Shown here: piece after piece, positions 17,373 to 25,360 of the stretch
Numbering within the stretch: position 1 is the stretch's first letter
How the letters are laid out: every line of letters starts with the position of its first letter
Assembly: GCF_024721115.1 (NCBI RefSeq)
Contig: NZ_JAMDHK010000002.1
Coordinates: forward strand, 248,001-312,000
Source: Salipiger pentaromativorans
GTDB taxonomy: Bacteria; Pseudomonadota; Alphaproteobacteria; Rhodobacterales; Rhodobacteraceae
DNA length: 64,000 nucleotides
Direction of reading: 5' to 3'
Program-made: the position numbers and the translations under genes
The notes under the pieces: model-generated
The model's input: only the letters and a program-made list of their open reading frames with translations
The model's database searches: none
What the model was told of the DNA's origin: nothing

Positions 17373-18595
17373 GCGTGCGCAGGGTGCTTCTGGTCGATGA
17401 CGACGCCGCGGTGCGCGAGGCTTTGGGCCAGACGCTGGAGCTGGCGGAGTTCGACGCGGTCACGGCGGGCAGTTTCGTCGAGGCGAAGGACCTGATCGGG
17501 CCGCGCTTCGAAGGGGTGATCGTCTCGGACATCCGCATGCCGGGGCGCGACGGGTTTTACCTGCTGGATTATGCGCATGAGCAGGATGCGGAGCTTCCGG
17601 TGATCCTGCTGACCGGCGAGGGCGACATTCCCATGGCGGTGCGGGCGATGTCGGCGGGGGCGTTCGATTTTCTGGAAAAGCCCTGCGCGCCGACGGATCT
17701 GATCTCGGTCATCGAGCGGGCGCTGCGCACGCGCGGGCTGGTGCTGGAGAACCGCCGCCTGAAGGCGCAGCTTGAAACCGGCGACCCGGCGGCGCGGATG
17801 CTGGCGGGCAATTCCGAACTGGCCGAGGCGATGCGGGCACAGGCGCGCGCGGCGGCGCGGGCGGGCACCGATGTGCTGGTGCGGGGCGCGCGGGGCTCGG
17901 GGATCTCGAAAGTGGCCGAGGTGGTGCATCTCTGCTCGGCGCGCGCCAAGGGGCCGTTCGAGAAGCGCTCGGCGGCGGAACTCGGGCGCGAGGATCTGGC
18001 GGCGCTTTGGCAGAGCTGCGCCGGGGGGACGCTGTTTCTGGACGAGATCGGGCAATTGCCGATGGACACGCAACTGGCGCTACAGGACGCGCTGGAGGCG
18101 GGCGGTGCGCGGCTGATCGCGGGTACGGTGGAGGATCTGTCGCGCGCGGTGGAGGAGGGGCGGTTTTCCTCCGAGCTCTTCTATCGGCTGGAGGTGATGC
18201 AGCTGCGCATTCCGGCGCTGGCGGAGCGGCCGCAGGACATTCCGGTGTTGTTCCGCCATTATGTGGCGCAGGCGGCGGAGCAGGCGGGGCTGCCCGAACC
18301 CGAGATCGGCGAGGAGATGATCGCGGGGCTGATGGCGCGCGACTGGCCGGGCAATGCACGCTCGCTCATGTCGGCGGCGATGCGCTTTGTGCTGGGGCTG
18401 GGCGAGGGCGGCACCGGTGGCGAGGGCCTGGGGCTGGCGGAGCGGCTGGCGCAGGTTGAGCGATCGCTGCTGGCGGATGCGCTGAAACGCACTGGCGGGC
18501 AGGCGAGTGCGGCGGCGGAGACACTGAAGCTGCCGCGCAAGACCTTCTACGACAAGCTGGCGAAATACGGGTTGAAGCCGGAGGCGTTTCGGTAG
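17369..18595 (+). CDS. dctD: NtrC-family response regulator, DctD-like, with degenerate AAA+ domain
   Basis: A 408-residue response regulator. The receiver domain (1-120) is intact: acidic pocket near Asp10-12, phospho-acceptor Asp54 in VIVSDIRMPGRDG, Lys104 in FLEKPCAP. The sigma-54-type AAA+ domain keeps Walker B (GGTLFLDEIGQLP, Asp225-Glu226) and the FYRLEVMQLRIPALAERPQDI segment. Its Walker A reads GARGSGISK, with Ile179 where the P-loop lysine belongs, and the stretch that should hold the GAFTGA loop is missing between KRSAAELG and LFLDEIG. The C-terminal Fis-type helix-turn-helix (GGQASAAAETLKLPRKTFYDKL) is intact. It should bind DNA and be phosphorylated but not open sigma-54 promoters. 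Confidence 0.88.
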   Translation: MSVRRVLLVDDDAAVREALGQTLELAEFDAVTAGSFVEAKDLIGPRFEGVIVSDIRMPGRDGFYLLDYAHEQDAELPVILLTGEGDIPMAVRAMSAGAFDFLEKPCAPTDLISVIERALRTRGLVLENRRLKAQLETGDPAARMLAGNSELAEAMRAQARAAARAGTDVLVRGARGSGISKVAEVVHLCSARAKGPFEKRSAAELGREDLAALWQSCAGGTLFLDEIGQLPMDTQLALQDALEAGGARLIAGTVEDLSRAVEEGRFSSELFYRLEVMQLRIPALAERPQDIPVLFRHYVAQAAEQAGLPEPEIGEEMIAGLMARDWPGNARSLMSAAMRFVLGLGEGGTGGEGLGLAERLAQVERSLLADALKRTGGQASAAAETLKLPRKTFYDKLAKYGLKPEAFR

Positions 18596-18635
18596 CGGCC
18601 TCATCGGCCCCTTGCGGGGCCTTTTCGGCGGGGCT

Positions 18636-18665
18636 GGCGGTGCGTATTTGGCGGAAAGATGAAAG
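18636..18665 (+). repeat. Dispersed repeat A, intergenic copy
   Basis: GGCGGTGCGTATTTGGCGG followed by AAAGATGAAA, between dctD and the HD-domain gene. The upstream CCTCCGGCGGG part is degenerate in this copy. Confidence 0.65.
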
Positions 18666-18673
18666 GGCCGGGG

Positions 18674-19234
18674 TCAGGAAGCGGCGTTGCGGGTGCGCGC
18701 GTCGACCTTTGTCCGCAGGCTGCGCAGCAGGTCGGTGGTCGCCGTCCATTTTGTGCCGTAGCCGAGATTCCAGCCGTAATCGAACGCCGCGTGCTGCGGG
18801 CCGGTCAGGTGCTGCATCATCGTTTCCAGCTTGTCGAGCCCCTTGGCCATGCGCGCCTCGGGGCTCTCGCCGGCCTCGTATTCCTCCCAGAGCGCGCGGA
18901 GGCGGCTGCGCAGATCGTCGGGCAGGATTTCGGTCAACGTGGCGAGATCGGCGCGTTCGCGGGCGGTCTTGTCGTCCTCGGGGGACTGGTGGATGGCCGG
19001 CACGTCGCCCGAGATCGCCTCGCCCAGATCGTGCACGATGCAGAGCCGCAGGAGCTGCGCGATATCGACACCGCTTTCGGGCTCGGTGAGCAGGGCGAGC
19101 AGGCAGAGGCTCCAGCTATGCTCGGCCACGCTTTCGGGGCGCCCGGCACTGGTCTGCCCCGAGCGGAAGGTGGCCTTGAGGCGCTCGGCCTTGGCCATGA
19201 AGGCCAGGATACGGTCGTGGCGATCGGGTTCCAT
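18674..19234 (-). CDS. HD-domain protein, HDDC2/YfbR-type 5'-deoxynucleotidase-like
   Basis: A 186-residue HD-superfamily phosphohydrolase. The metal-binding residues are in RPESVAEHSWSL (His) and LCIVHDLGEAISGD (His-Asp and Glu). The following ALWEEYEAGESPEARMAKGLDKLETM matches the HDDC2/YGK1 and YfbR nucleotidase group, which dephosphorylates deoxynucleoside 5'-monophosphates. The frame is open up to 19381, but that extension spans two operator-like palindromes and has no ribosome site. The Met at 19234 (MEPDRHDRIL) leads straight into the domain. No strong Shine-Dalgarno is visible at 19234 either, so the start is likely but not certain. Confidence 0.8.
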   Translation of the reverse strand: MEPDRHDRILAFMAKAERLKATFRSGQTSAGRPESVAEHSWSLCLLALLTEPESGVDIAQLLRLCIVHDLGEAISGDVPAIHQSPEDDKTARERADLATLTEILPDDLRSRLRALWEEYEAGESPEARMAKGLDKLETMMQHLTGPQHAAFDYGWNLGYGTKWTATTDLLRSLRTKVDARTRNAAS

Positions 19235-19281
19235 ATCGCGATCGTGACCGTTCGGCGAGGGATTCGCCAGAGGCTGGAAAT

Positions 19282-19332
19282 TGTGCGGAAATCCGCACAG
19301 CGCGCCGAAGGGCTTGTGCGGAATTTCGCACA
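19282..19332. promoter_or_regulatory. Pair of 18-bp operator-like palindromes between the HD gene and dctP
   Basis: TGTGCGGAAATCCGCACA (19282-19299) and TGTGCGGAATTTCGCACA (19315-19332) are near-perfect palindromes with the same outer half sites. Their centres are 33 bp apart, about three helical turns, so two dimers would bind the same DNA face. They lie upstream of the HD-domain gene (minus) and 190 bp upstream of dctP (plus), and could control either. Confidence 0.65.
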
Positions 19333-19522
19333 GGTGGTGCGGCGCAGCATGAGGTGAAGCTTGAGGATTTAGGATTATCATTTTGATTTTAAAACTGAAA
19401 GCTAGATTTCATAACGCGCCTCTCACGCAGACTTGATGCGTTTGGCGCATGGCTGTCTTGTGTCCGACGAAGGGTTCCGCAGGGGAGCGGGCCCTCTTTC
19501 TTTTACTCTCGGGAGGATACCG

Positions 19523-20536
19523 ATGAAAAAGTTTCTGATGACCGCCTGCGCCGTGGCCGCGCTTTCGGCAACCGGCGCAACCGGCGCCATGGCCGCCTGT
19601 GACGACGGCGAGATCGTGATCAAGTTCAGCCATGTCACCAACACCGACAAGCACCCCAAGGGCATCGCCGCGACGCTGCTGCAGAGCCGCGTCAACGAAG
19701 AGATGAACGGCGTGGCCTGCATGGAGGTCTATCCGAACTCGACGCTTTACAACGACGATCAGGTGCTGGAGGCGATGCTGAACGGCGACGTGCAGCTGGC
19801 CGCGCCCTCGCTGTCGAAATTCGAGCAGTTCACCAAGGTGTTCCGCATCTTCGATCTGCCCTTCATGTTCGTGAACATGGACGCGGTGGACAAGTTCCAG
19901 AACTCCGAGACCGGCCAGGCGATGAAGGAATCGATGCTGCGCCGCGGCCTGCTGGGGCTCGATTTCTGGCACAACGGCCTGACCCAGTTCTCGGCCAACA
20001 AGCCGCTGATCTCGCCCGAGGACGCCCGCGGCCTCAAGTTCCGCGTGCAGCCCTCGGAAGTGCTGAAGGCCAATATGGAGCAGCTTGGCGCCAGCCCGCA
20101 GCCGATGGCGTTCTCGGAGGTTTACGGCGCGCTTCAGACCGGCGTTGTCGACGGTCAGGACAACACCTGGTCGAACATCTACGGCCAGAAGTTCTTTGAG
20201 GTGCAGGACGGCATCACCGAGACCAATCACGGCCTGCTCGACTACATGGTCGTGACCTCCGCCGACTGGTGGGACAGTCTCGACGAGGACGTGCGGACCC
20301 AGCTCGAAACCATCATCCACGAGGTGACCGCCGAGCGCAATGCGGCCATCGCCGAGGTGGATGCGGCCAACCGTCAGGCGATCCTCGATGCCGGTGGCAC
20401 CATCCGCGAGCTGACGCCCGAGCAGCGTCAGGAATGGGTCGATGCGATGAAGCCGGTCTGGGAGAGGTTCGAGGGCGATGTCGGCCAGGAGAACATCGAC
20501 GCGGCACAGGCGATCAACGCCGAGGTGCAGGGCTAA
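19523..20536 (+). CDS. dctP: TRAP transporter substrate-binding protein DctP
   Basis: The periplasmic receptor of a TRAP transporter, 337 residues. Residues 1-24 (MKKFLMTACAVAALSATG..AMA) form a signal peptide, cleaved probably before ACDDGEIVIKFSHV. The family core shows KFRVQPSEVLKANMEQLGASPQPMAFSEVY, carrying the arginine that binds carboxylate, and LQTGVVDGQDNTWSNIYGQKF. GGGAGGA lies 6 bases upstream of the ATG. The frame is open to 19433, but the signal peptide fixes the start. A terminator-like hairpin follows, so the receptor is probably made in excess over the permease. The nearby dctB/dctD genes suggest C4-dicarboxylates; the ligand is not proven. Confidence 0.95.
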   Translation: MKKFLMTACAVAALSATGATGAMAACDDGEIVIKFSHVTNTDKHPKGIAATLLQSRVNEEMNGVACMEVYPNSTLYNDDQVLEAMLNGDVQLAAPSLSKFEQFTKVFRIFDLPFMFVNMDAVDKFQNSETGQAMKESMLRRGLLGLDFWHNGLTQFSANKPLISPEDARGLKFRVQPSEVLKANMEQLGASPQPMAFSEVYGALQTGVVDGQDNTWSNIYGQKFFEVQDGITETNHGLLDYMVVTSADWWDSLDEDVRTQLETIIHEVTAERNAAIAEVDAANRQAILDAGGTIRELTPEQRQEWVDAMKPVWERFEGDVGQENIDAAQAINAEVQG

Positions 20537-20589
20537 GCGCCCGCGCCTCTCTGGTCCGGCCCTCGGGGACAGGGGCCGGCCGACCTGAG

Positions 20590-20616
20590 GGGGACGGTCC
20601 CGCCGTCCCCTTTTTT
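20590..20616 (+). terminator. Attenuating terminator between dctP and dctQ
   Basis: GGGGACGG (20590-20597) pairs with CCGTCCCC (20603-20610) across a five-base loop, followed by TTTTTT. It lies inside the dctPQM operon and would reduce read-through into the permease genes. Confidence 0.88.
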
Positions 20617-20680
20617 GTACCGAGACATCACAAAGGACAGGCCGCCGGGGACGCGACCCGGAGGCTCGAGGGGGAACCGC

Positions 20681-21370
20681 ATGTCCAGTCACAGCCAAGG
20701 CCAGAGCGCGCTCGGCCGTTTCGTCAACGAGTTCGAGGAGACCGCCATCGCGGTGATTCTCGGGCTCATGACGCTTATCACCTTCGTCAATGTCGTGCTG
20801 CGCTACGGCTTCAATACCGGGCTGATCTGGGGGCTGGAGGCGGTGACGATCCTCTTTGCCTGGCTGGTGCTGTTCGGGATCAGCTACGCGGTCAAGACGA
20901 CCTCGCATCTGGGCGTCGATGCGGTGATCAACCTGGTGCCGCCGGCCGCGCGGCGGGTGCTGGCGGTGATCGCGGCGCTGGCCTGCCTCTTCTACGCGGT
21001 GCTGCTGCTCAAGGGCGCCTGGGACTACTGGGCGAATTTCGCCAACCTGCCGCAGACCACCGGGCGCTGGCTGCCGACCGGGTTCGAGGAGATGAAACGC
21101 ACCTCCTACCGGTCCTGGTACGAGGTCGTGGATATTCCGATGCCCGACTGGCTTCGGTTCATCGAACCCTGGATCAATGAGGGCGAGCATTACGAGAAAC
21201 TGCCGCGCTTCATCCCCTATGCCATCCTGCCCATCGGCGCCGCGTTGCTGCTGTTCCGCTTTCTCCAGGCGGGCTGGCATATCTGGACCGGCGAGAAAAC
21301 CAGCCTGATCGTGAGCCACGAGGCGGAAGACGCCGTCGAAGACGTGGCCCATCTGAACCGCGAGGACTGA
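20681..21370 (+). CDS. dctQ: TRAP transporter small permease DctQ
   Basis: A 229-residue inner-membrane protein with four hydrophobic segments (about residues 25-45, 55-75, 95-115 and 185-205). The family signature ITFVNVVLRYGFNTGLIWGLEAVTILFAWLVLFG runs through the first two. The connecting region between segments three and four is longer than in short DctQ proteins and contains many aromatic residues. GAGGGGG lies upstream of the ATG at 20681. It pairs with DctM, the large permease, whose gene starts five bases after this stop. Confidence 0.92.
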   Translation: MSSHSQGQSALGRFVNEFEETAIAVILGLMTLITFVNVVLRYGFNTGLIWGLEAVTILFAWLVLFGISYAVKTTSHLGVDAVINLVPPAARRVLAVIAALACLFYAVLLLKGAWDYWANFANLPQTTGRWLPTGFEEMKRTSYRSWYEVVDIPMPDWLRFIEPWINEGEHYEKLPRFIPYAILPIGAALLLFRFLQAGWHIWTGEKTSLIVSHEAEDAVEDVAHLNRED

Positions 21371-21374
21371 GCCC

Positions 21375-22751
21375 ATGGAAGTCGTTCTTCTTTTTGCCTC
21401 GGTCGTGGGGCTGATGCTGATCGGTGTGCCGATTGCCGTGTCGCTGGGCCTGTCGTCGATCTTCTTCCTGCTGGTGCTGTCGGACACCTCGCTGGCCTCG
21501 GTGGCGCAGAGCTTTTTCCAGGCGATGGCGGGGCATTACACGCTGCTGGCGATCCCGTTCTTCATCTTGGCCTCGTCCTTCATGTCGACGGGCGGCGTGG
21601 CGCGGCGGATCATCCGCTTTTCCATCGCGCTGGTGGGGCATTTCCACGGCGGTCTGGCCATAGCGGGGGTCTTTGCCTGCATGCTCTTTGCGGCGCTGTC
21701 GGGCTCGTCGCCCGCGACCGTGGTCGCCATCGGCTCCATCGTCATCGCCGGCATGCGGCAGGTGGGCTATTCCAAGGATTTCGCGGCGGGTGTCATTGCC
21801 AACGCGGGCACCTTGGGCATCCTCATCCCGCCGTCGATCGTGATGGTGGTCTATGCCTCGGCCACCGATGTCTCGGTGGGTCGGATGTTCCTTGCGGGGG
21901 TCATTCCGGGGCTTCTCGCGGGCAGCATGCTGATGGTGACGATCTATCTCATCGCGCGGTTCCGGGGCCTGCCGAAAGGCGAGTGGCTGGGCTGGGGCGA
22001 GGTGTTCCGTTCCGGCCGCGAGGCGCTCTGGGGGCTGTTCCTGATCGTGATCATCCTCGGCGGGATCTATGGCGGGATTTTCACCCCGACCGAGGCCGCC
22101 GCCGTGGCTGCTGTCTATGCCTTCCTGATCGCGAATTTCGTCTATTGCGACATGGGGCCGCTGGCCGGGCGCGACGGGGCGCCGAACCTGCCGCTCATCC
22201 GCAAGCCCATCGCGCTGGTGACGGCCTTCTTTCACCGCGACACCCGAGATACGCTGTTTGACGCGGGCAAGCTGACGATCACGCTGATGTTCATCATCGC
22301 CAACGCGCTCATCCTCAAACATGTGCTGACCGACGAGCAGATCCCGCAGCAGATCGCCGCGGCGATGCTGAACGCGGGCTTCGGGCCGGTGATGTTCCTG
22401 GTGATCGTGAACGTGATCCTGCTGATCGGCGGGCAGTTCATGGAGCCCTCGGGCCTCATCGTGATCGTGGCGCCGCTGGTCTTTCCCATCGCCATCGAAC
22501 TGGGGATCGACCCCATTCACCTCGGCATCATCATGGTGGTGAACATGGAGATCGGGATGATCACGCCGCCGGTGGGTCTGAACCTCTTCGTGACCTCGGG
22601 TGTGGCGGGCATGCCGATGATGTCGGTGGTGCGCGCGGCGCTGCCCTTCCTCGCGGTGCTCTTCGTGTTCCTGATCATGGTGACCTATATCCCGGTGCTC
22701 TCGACCTGGCTGCCGACCACCTTCATGGGGCCGGAGATCATCACGAATTAA
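21375..22751 (+). CDS. dctM: TRAP transporter large permease DctM
   Basis: A 458-residue integral membrane protein with about 12-13 hydrophobic segments; it catalyses sodium-driven uptake of the substrate delivered by DctP. Family motifs include LFAALSGSSPATVVAIGSIVIAGM, ANAGTLGILIPPSIVMVVYA and IFTPTEAAAVAAVYAF near the middle, and MITPPVGLNLFVTSG near the C-terminus. Length is slightly above the usual 425-430 because of an insertion after the central region (residues about 260-295). Last gene of the dctPQM operon. Confidence 0.95.
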   Translation: MEVVLLFASVVGLMLIGVPIAVSLGLSSIFFLLVLSDTSLASVAQSFFQAMAGHYTLLAIPFFILASSFMSTGGVARRIIRFSIALVGHFHGGLAIAGVFACMLFAALSGSSPATVVAIGSIVIAGMRQVGYSKDFAAGVIANAGTLGILIPPSIVMVVYASATDVSVGRMFLAGVIPGLLAGSMLMVTIYLIARFRGLPKGEWLGWGEVFRSGREALWGLFLIVIILGGIYGGIFTPTEAAAVAAVYAFLIANFVYCDMGPLAGRDGAPNLPLIRKPIALVTAFFHRDTRDTLFDAGKLTITLMFIIANALILKHVLTDEQIPQQIAAAMLNAGFGPVMFLVIVNVILLIGGQFMEPSGLIVIVAPLVFPIAIELGIDPIHLGIIMVVNMEIGMITPPVGLNLFVTSGVAGMPMMSVVRAALPFLAVLFVFLIMVTYIPVLSTWLPTTFMGPEIITN

Positions 22752-22762
22752 GCGGTGTGCGT

Positions 22763-22787
22763 GCGGTGGGCAGATTGCCCACCCTAC
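22763..22787 (+). repeat. Dispersed palindromic repeat B, single copy
   Basis: GCGGTGGGCAGATTGCCCAC followed by CCTAC just after dctM. The core GGTGGGCARATTGCCCACC is a near-perfect palindrome. Two further copies, in opposite orientations, lie between proB and proA. Confidence 0.75.
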
Positions 22788-22845
22788 GCAGGTGTGGAGG
22801 CGGCGCTCCGGGGTCGGGGCGCCGCTTTCTATGGCGGGGCGGGAG

Positions 22846-22880
22846 GCCTCCGGCGGGAGTATTTTGCGGAAAGATGAAAG
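22846..22880 (+). repeat. Dispersed repeat A, intergenic copy
   Basis: GCCTCCGGCGGGAGTATTTT followed by GCGGAAAGATGAAAG, the best-preserved copy of repeat A, between dctM and the acfC-like gene. Confidence 0.8.
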
Positions 22881-22924
22881 AAGAGGCCCGCGCCGTTCTG
22901 GAGAGGGTGGCGCGGGCCGGGTCG

Positions 22925-23686
22925 TCAGAAATCGTGCTGCCAGCCATGGGCCGCGAAGATCGCGGCGGCGGCGTCGGATTGCACGTAATCGAGGAAGGCC
23001 GAGGCGACCGGGTTTTCCGCGCCGCGCGTGGTGAGGCCGATGCCGGTGTCGCGGTAGATCGCCAGCTCGGGCTCCACGGCGACGAGATCGGCGAGATCGG
23101 GGTTGTCGATCTGCCAGTGGTTCCAGATCAGCCAGGCGTCGAGCTCGCCATCTTCCTTCCAGCGCTCGCGGGCGGCGCCGCTGTTCGGCGCGCGGTAGGC
23201 GATATTGTCGCGGAAGGCGCGCAGATCGGCGATGCTGCGCATCCGGCCGACCGCGTCCTCCCACATGCCGACCTGGCCCGCGCCCTGCACGACCATGATC
23301 TTCATCCCCGGTTCCAGCAGGCTTTTCAGCCCGGCAATCCCGTCCGGATTGCCCTTGCGCACGAGGATGGCGGAGGGGCGCATGTAAAGCGGGACGACGC
23401 TTTCCTGCACGATGTCGCCATGGGCTGCGAAAAACGCCGTCATCATGTTTTCCGAGCCGCTGTAGATCAGATCGGCATCGGCCTTGGCGTCGTCCATCCA
23501 GCGCGAGGCGGGACCGGCGGTCACTTGCACGTCATGGCCGGTTTCCGCCTCGAAGGCGGCGGCGACCTCTTTCATCGCCGGGGTGGGGCCGCCGGGGCCG
23601 TAGAGTTTCAGCGTGTCGGCCTGCGCGCCAAGCGCGGTGGCGGCGGCGAGCAGCGCCCCCGAGATCCAGGCAATCGGGTTGGGCAT
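22925..23686 (-). CDS. acfC: AcfC-like periplasmic solute-binding protein
   Basis: A 253-residue secreted binding protein with an N-terminal signal peptide (about residues 1-23, ending ALGAQA) and a mature start DTLKLYGPGGPTPAMKEVAAAFE. The order of motifs (LYGPGGP, DADLIYSGSENMM, RPSAILVRKGNPDGIAGL, GAGQVGMWEDAVGR, FRDNIAYRAPNSGAARERW, AIYRDTG, AIFAAHGW) matches AcfC, an orphan relative of molybdate/sulfate ABC receptors named in Vibrio colonization work. There are no permease or ATPase genes beside it, and the ligand is unknown. Repeat A copies flank it on both sides. Confidence 0.75.
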   Translation of the reverse strand: MPNPIAWISGALLAAATALGAQADTLKLYGPGGPTPAMKEVAAAFEAETGHDVQVTAGPASRWMDDAKADADLIYSGSENMMTAFFAAHGDIVQESVVPLYMRPSAILVRKGNPDGIAGLKSLLEPGMKIMVVQGAGQVGMWEDAVGRMRSIADLRAFRDNIAYRAPNSGAARERWKEDGELDAWLIWNHWQIDNPDLADLVAVEPELAIYRDTGIGLTTRGAENPVASAFLDYVQSDAAAAIFAAHGWQHDF

Positions 23687-23823
23687 GGGATCGGTTCCTT
23701 TCGGTTGTGAGATCGCTGTCGCCCGGAAGGAGCGACAGAAGAGCTACACCGGGAGGACCGGAATTATTCCCGAAGGAGAGCGGGCTGGACGGAATGCCGC
23801 AGGTGGAGGCGGGGCAGGGCGGC

Positions 23824-23860
23824 GCGCCTCCGGCGGGCGTATTGGTCCAAGAGAAGAAAA
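23824..23860 (+). repeat. Dispersed repeat A, intergenic copy
   Basis: GCGCCTCCGGCGGGCGTATT followed by GGTCCAAGAGAAGAAAA. The second half is the 'AAGAGAAGAA' variant also seen at 31421 and 31499. Confidence 0.7.
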
Positions 23861-23922
23861 ACAGGGGCCCCGAAGGACCCCTGTGCCAGTTCTTGCGGGC
23901 GGAAAGCCCTCCGCCGTCCGGA

Positions 23923-25218
23923 TCAGTGGAGCTGTACGACGAAATCGCCTTCCTGAAGCGCCACGCCTTCGACACGGACGATGAATTCGCGCGTGAAGGT
24001 GCCTTCGAGCGTCGATCCCGTGCCGCTGAGGACGATGTCGGTATAGGCATCGTCGGGGCCGATCTCGAGCGCGCTGACCTCGAGCGACTCGTTCAGGGTC
24101 GGCGCGCCGATGTCGCCCAGCTCGCCCGAGGAGAGCAGGCGGTCGTAATCCTGGGCGAAATCGCCCGCCGTCACGCTGTTCACCTGGAGATTGAGCATCA
24201 GCACGTCCTCGGCCGGATCGAAATCGGTGATCCGGGCCACGACCATCGGGTCCTCGTTCTGGCTGTCCACATGGTCGAGGGTCAGCCACATGTCGAACTC
24301 GTCCTCGCCCTCGCCGCCGGTCAGCTCGACCGCGTAATCGGTCTCGGTGGCATAGATGTTCGCATTTAATGTCTCGCTCGGCCCGAGCTCGAGCGTGGCC
24401 CAGATGGTATCGTTGCCCTCGCCCCCGTCGATGGTGGTGTCCTTGTCCAGCACCCTGAGATAGTCGTCGCCTTCGCCGCCGGACACGGTGGAGAAATGCC
24501 CGGCCGCGACATAATCGTCGCCGGTGCCGCCGTCGATATCGGCCAGGCCTTCGAGCGCATTGATCGTATCGTTCCCCGCACCGCCCTCGACGGTCTGGAT
24601 GCCGAATTCCTCGCCGCTGAACGGGGTGCTTTCGAGGTAATCGTTGCCATCGTCGCCGTAGAGTGCGACGCCCTCGCCGATGAGCTGGTCGTCGCCGTCA
24701 CCGCCCCGCAGCGAAACTCTGGACTCGTAGCTGACCGCGCGCAGCGTGTCGTCGCCGCCTTCGCCGTCGGCGGTAAACCCGTCGCTCGACGATGCCAGGA
24801 AAGAGCCGTTGTCGTGGATGTTGATCCAGTCGTCGCCGTCGCCGCCGAGAAGGCTAGAGGCGCTGCCGCGCAGCTCCTCATGCGCGAGGTCGCTGTATTC
24901 CACCAGCGTATCGTCGCCATCGGTACCGAGCAGCACGCTTTCGCCGTCGATCTGGGCCGGCTGGAAACTGTCGCCATAGGTGGCGGGCGTGCCGCCTTCT
25001 TCTCTGGGCTCTTCGGGCTCTTCCGGCGACCCTCCCGGTTCCTCGGGGGTCTCTTCCGGTTCTTCGGGAGTCCCTTCCGGCTCCTCCGGAGCGCCCTCCA
25101 GCTCGTCCGGGCTCTCCTCGCCGTCCGGGATCTCATCGTCGTCGTCGCTGGACGAATCGCCCGCACTAAAAACAGTGGCGCCCAACAGAGACGCCATCAG
25201 AAGAATCATCCATTCCAT
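23923..25218 (-). CDS. RTX-type calcium-binding repeat protein with PEEP-rich linker
   Basis: A 431-residue acidic protein. Residues 1-19 (MEWMILLMASLLGATVFSA) are hydrophobic, a signal or anchor. Residues 20-75 are an acidic linker with PEEPEGTPEEPEETPEEP-like repeats. Residues 98-308 contain ten RTX nonapeptide-like motifs, such as GTDGDDTL (98), GGDGDDWI (125), GGDGDDQL (172), GGAGNDTI (212), GGEGDDYL (247) and GGEGNDTI (265), which bind calcium in a beta-roll. The C-terminal part has ITDFDPAEDVLMLNL, common at the end of RTX proteins. GGGGG lies 7 bases upstream of the start. No type I secretion genes are nearby, and the N-terminal hydrophobic segment suggests Sec export or anchoring instead. 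Function unknown. Confidence 0.8.
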   Translation of the reverse strand: MEWMILLMASLLGATVFSAGDSSSDDDDEIPDGEESPDELEGAPEEPEGTPEEPEETPEEPGGSPEEPEEPREEGGTPATYGDSFQPAQIDGESVLLGTDGDDTLVEYSDLAHEELRGSASSLLGGDGDDWINIHDNGSFLASSSDGFTADGEGGDDTLRAVSYESRVSLRGGDGDDQLIGEGVALYGDDGNDYLESTPFSGEEFGIQTVEGGAGNDTINALEGLADIDGGTGDDYVAAGHFSTVSGGEGDDYLRVLDKDTTIDGGEGNDTIWATLELGPSETLNANIYATETDYAVELTGGEGEDEFDMWLTLDHVDSQNEDPMVVARITDFDPAEDVLMLNLQVNSVTAGDFAQDYDRLLSSGELGDIGAPTLNESLEVSALEIGPDDAYTDIVLSGTGSTLEGTFTREFIVRVEGVALQEGDFVVQLH

Positions 25219-25307
25219 CGTTTTACCCCCGAAAACAACCAACGATTGCAACAGTATCGGAATGTTGCACCGCAGCAAGTCGACAGGGAAAAATAGGTGA
25301 TTCTGGT

Positions 25308-25338
25308 AAACGATAACCGCGCTCGGCGGTTATCGTTT
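25308..25338 (-). terminator. Hairpin after tpiA
   Basis: AAACGATAACCGC (25308-25320) and GCGGTTATCGTTT (25326-25338) form a perfect 13-bp stem with a five-base loop, 22 bp beyond the tpiA stop. There is no long T-run, but the 3' arm ends in TCGTTT. Confidence 0.7.
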
Positions 25339-25360
25339 CGATTTCACGGATAGTGCGCGG

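Noticed and set aside
19433-19522. Sigma-54 promoter for dctP
   Set aside because: TTTGGCGCATGGCTGTCTTG has GG but lacks GC at the required distance, so it does not fit the -24/-12 consensus.
19409-21487. 692-codon minus-strand frame over dctP and dctQ
   Set aside because: Antisense to TRAP genes with a signal peptide and family motifs.
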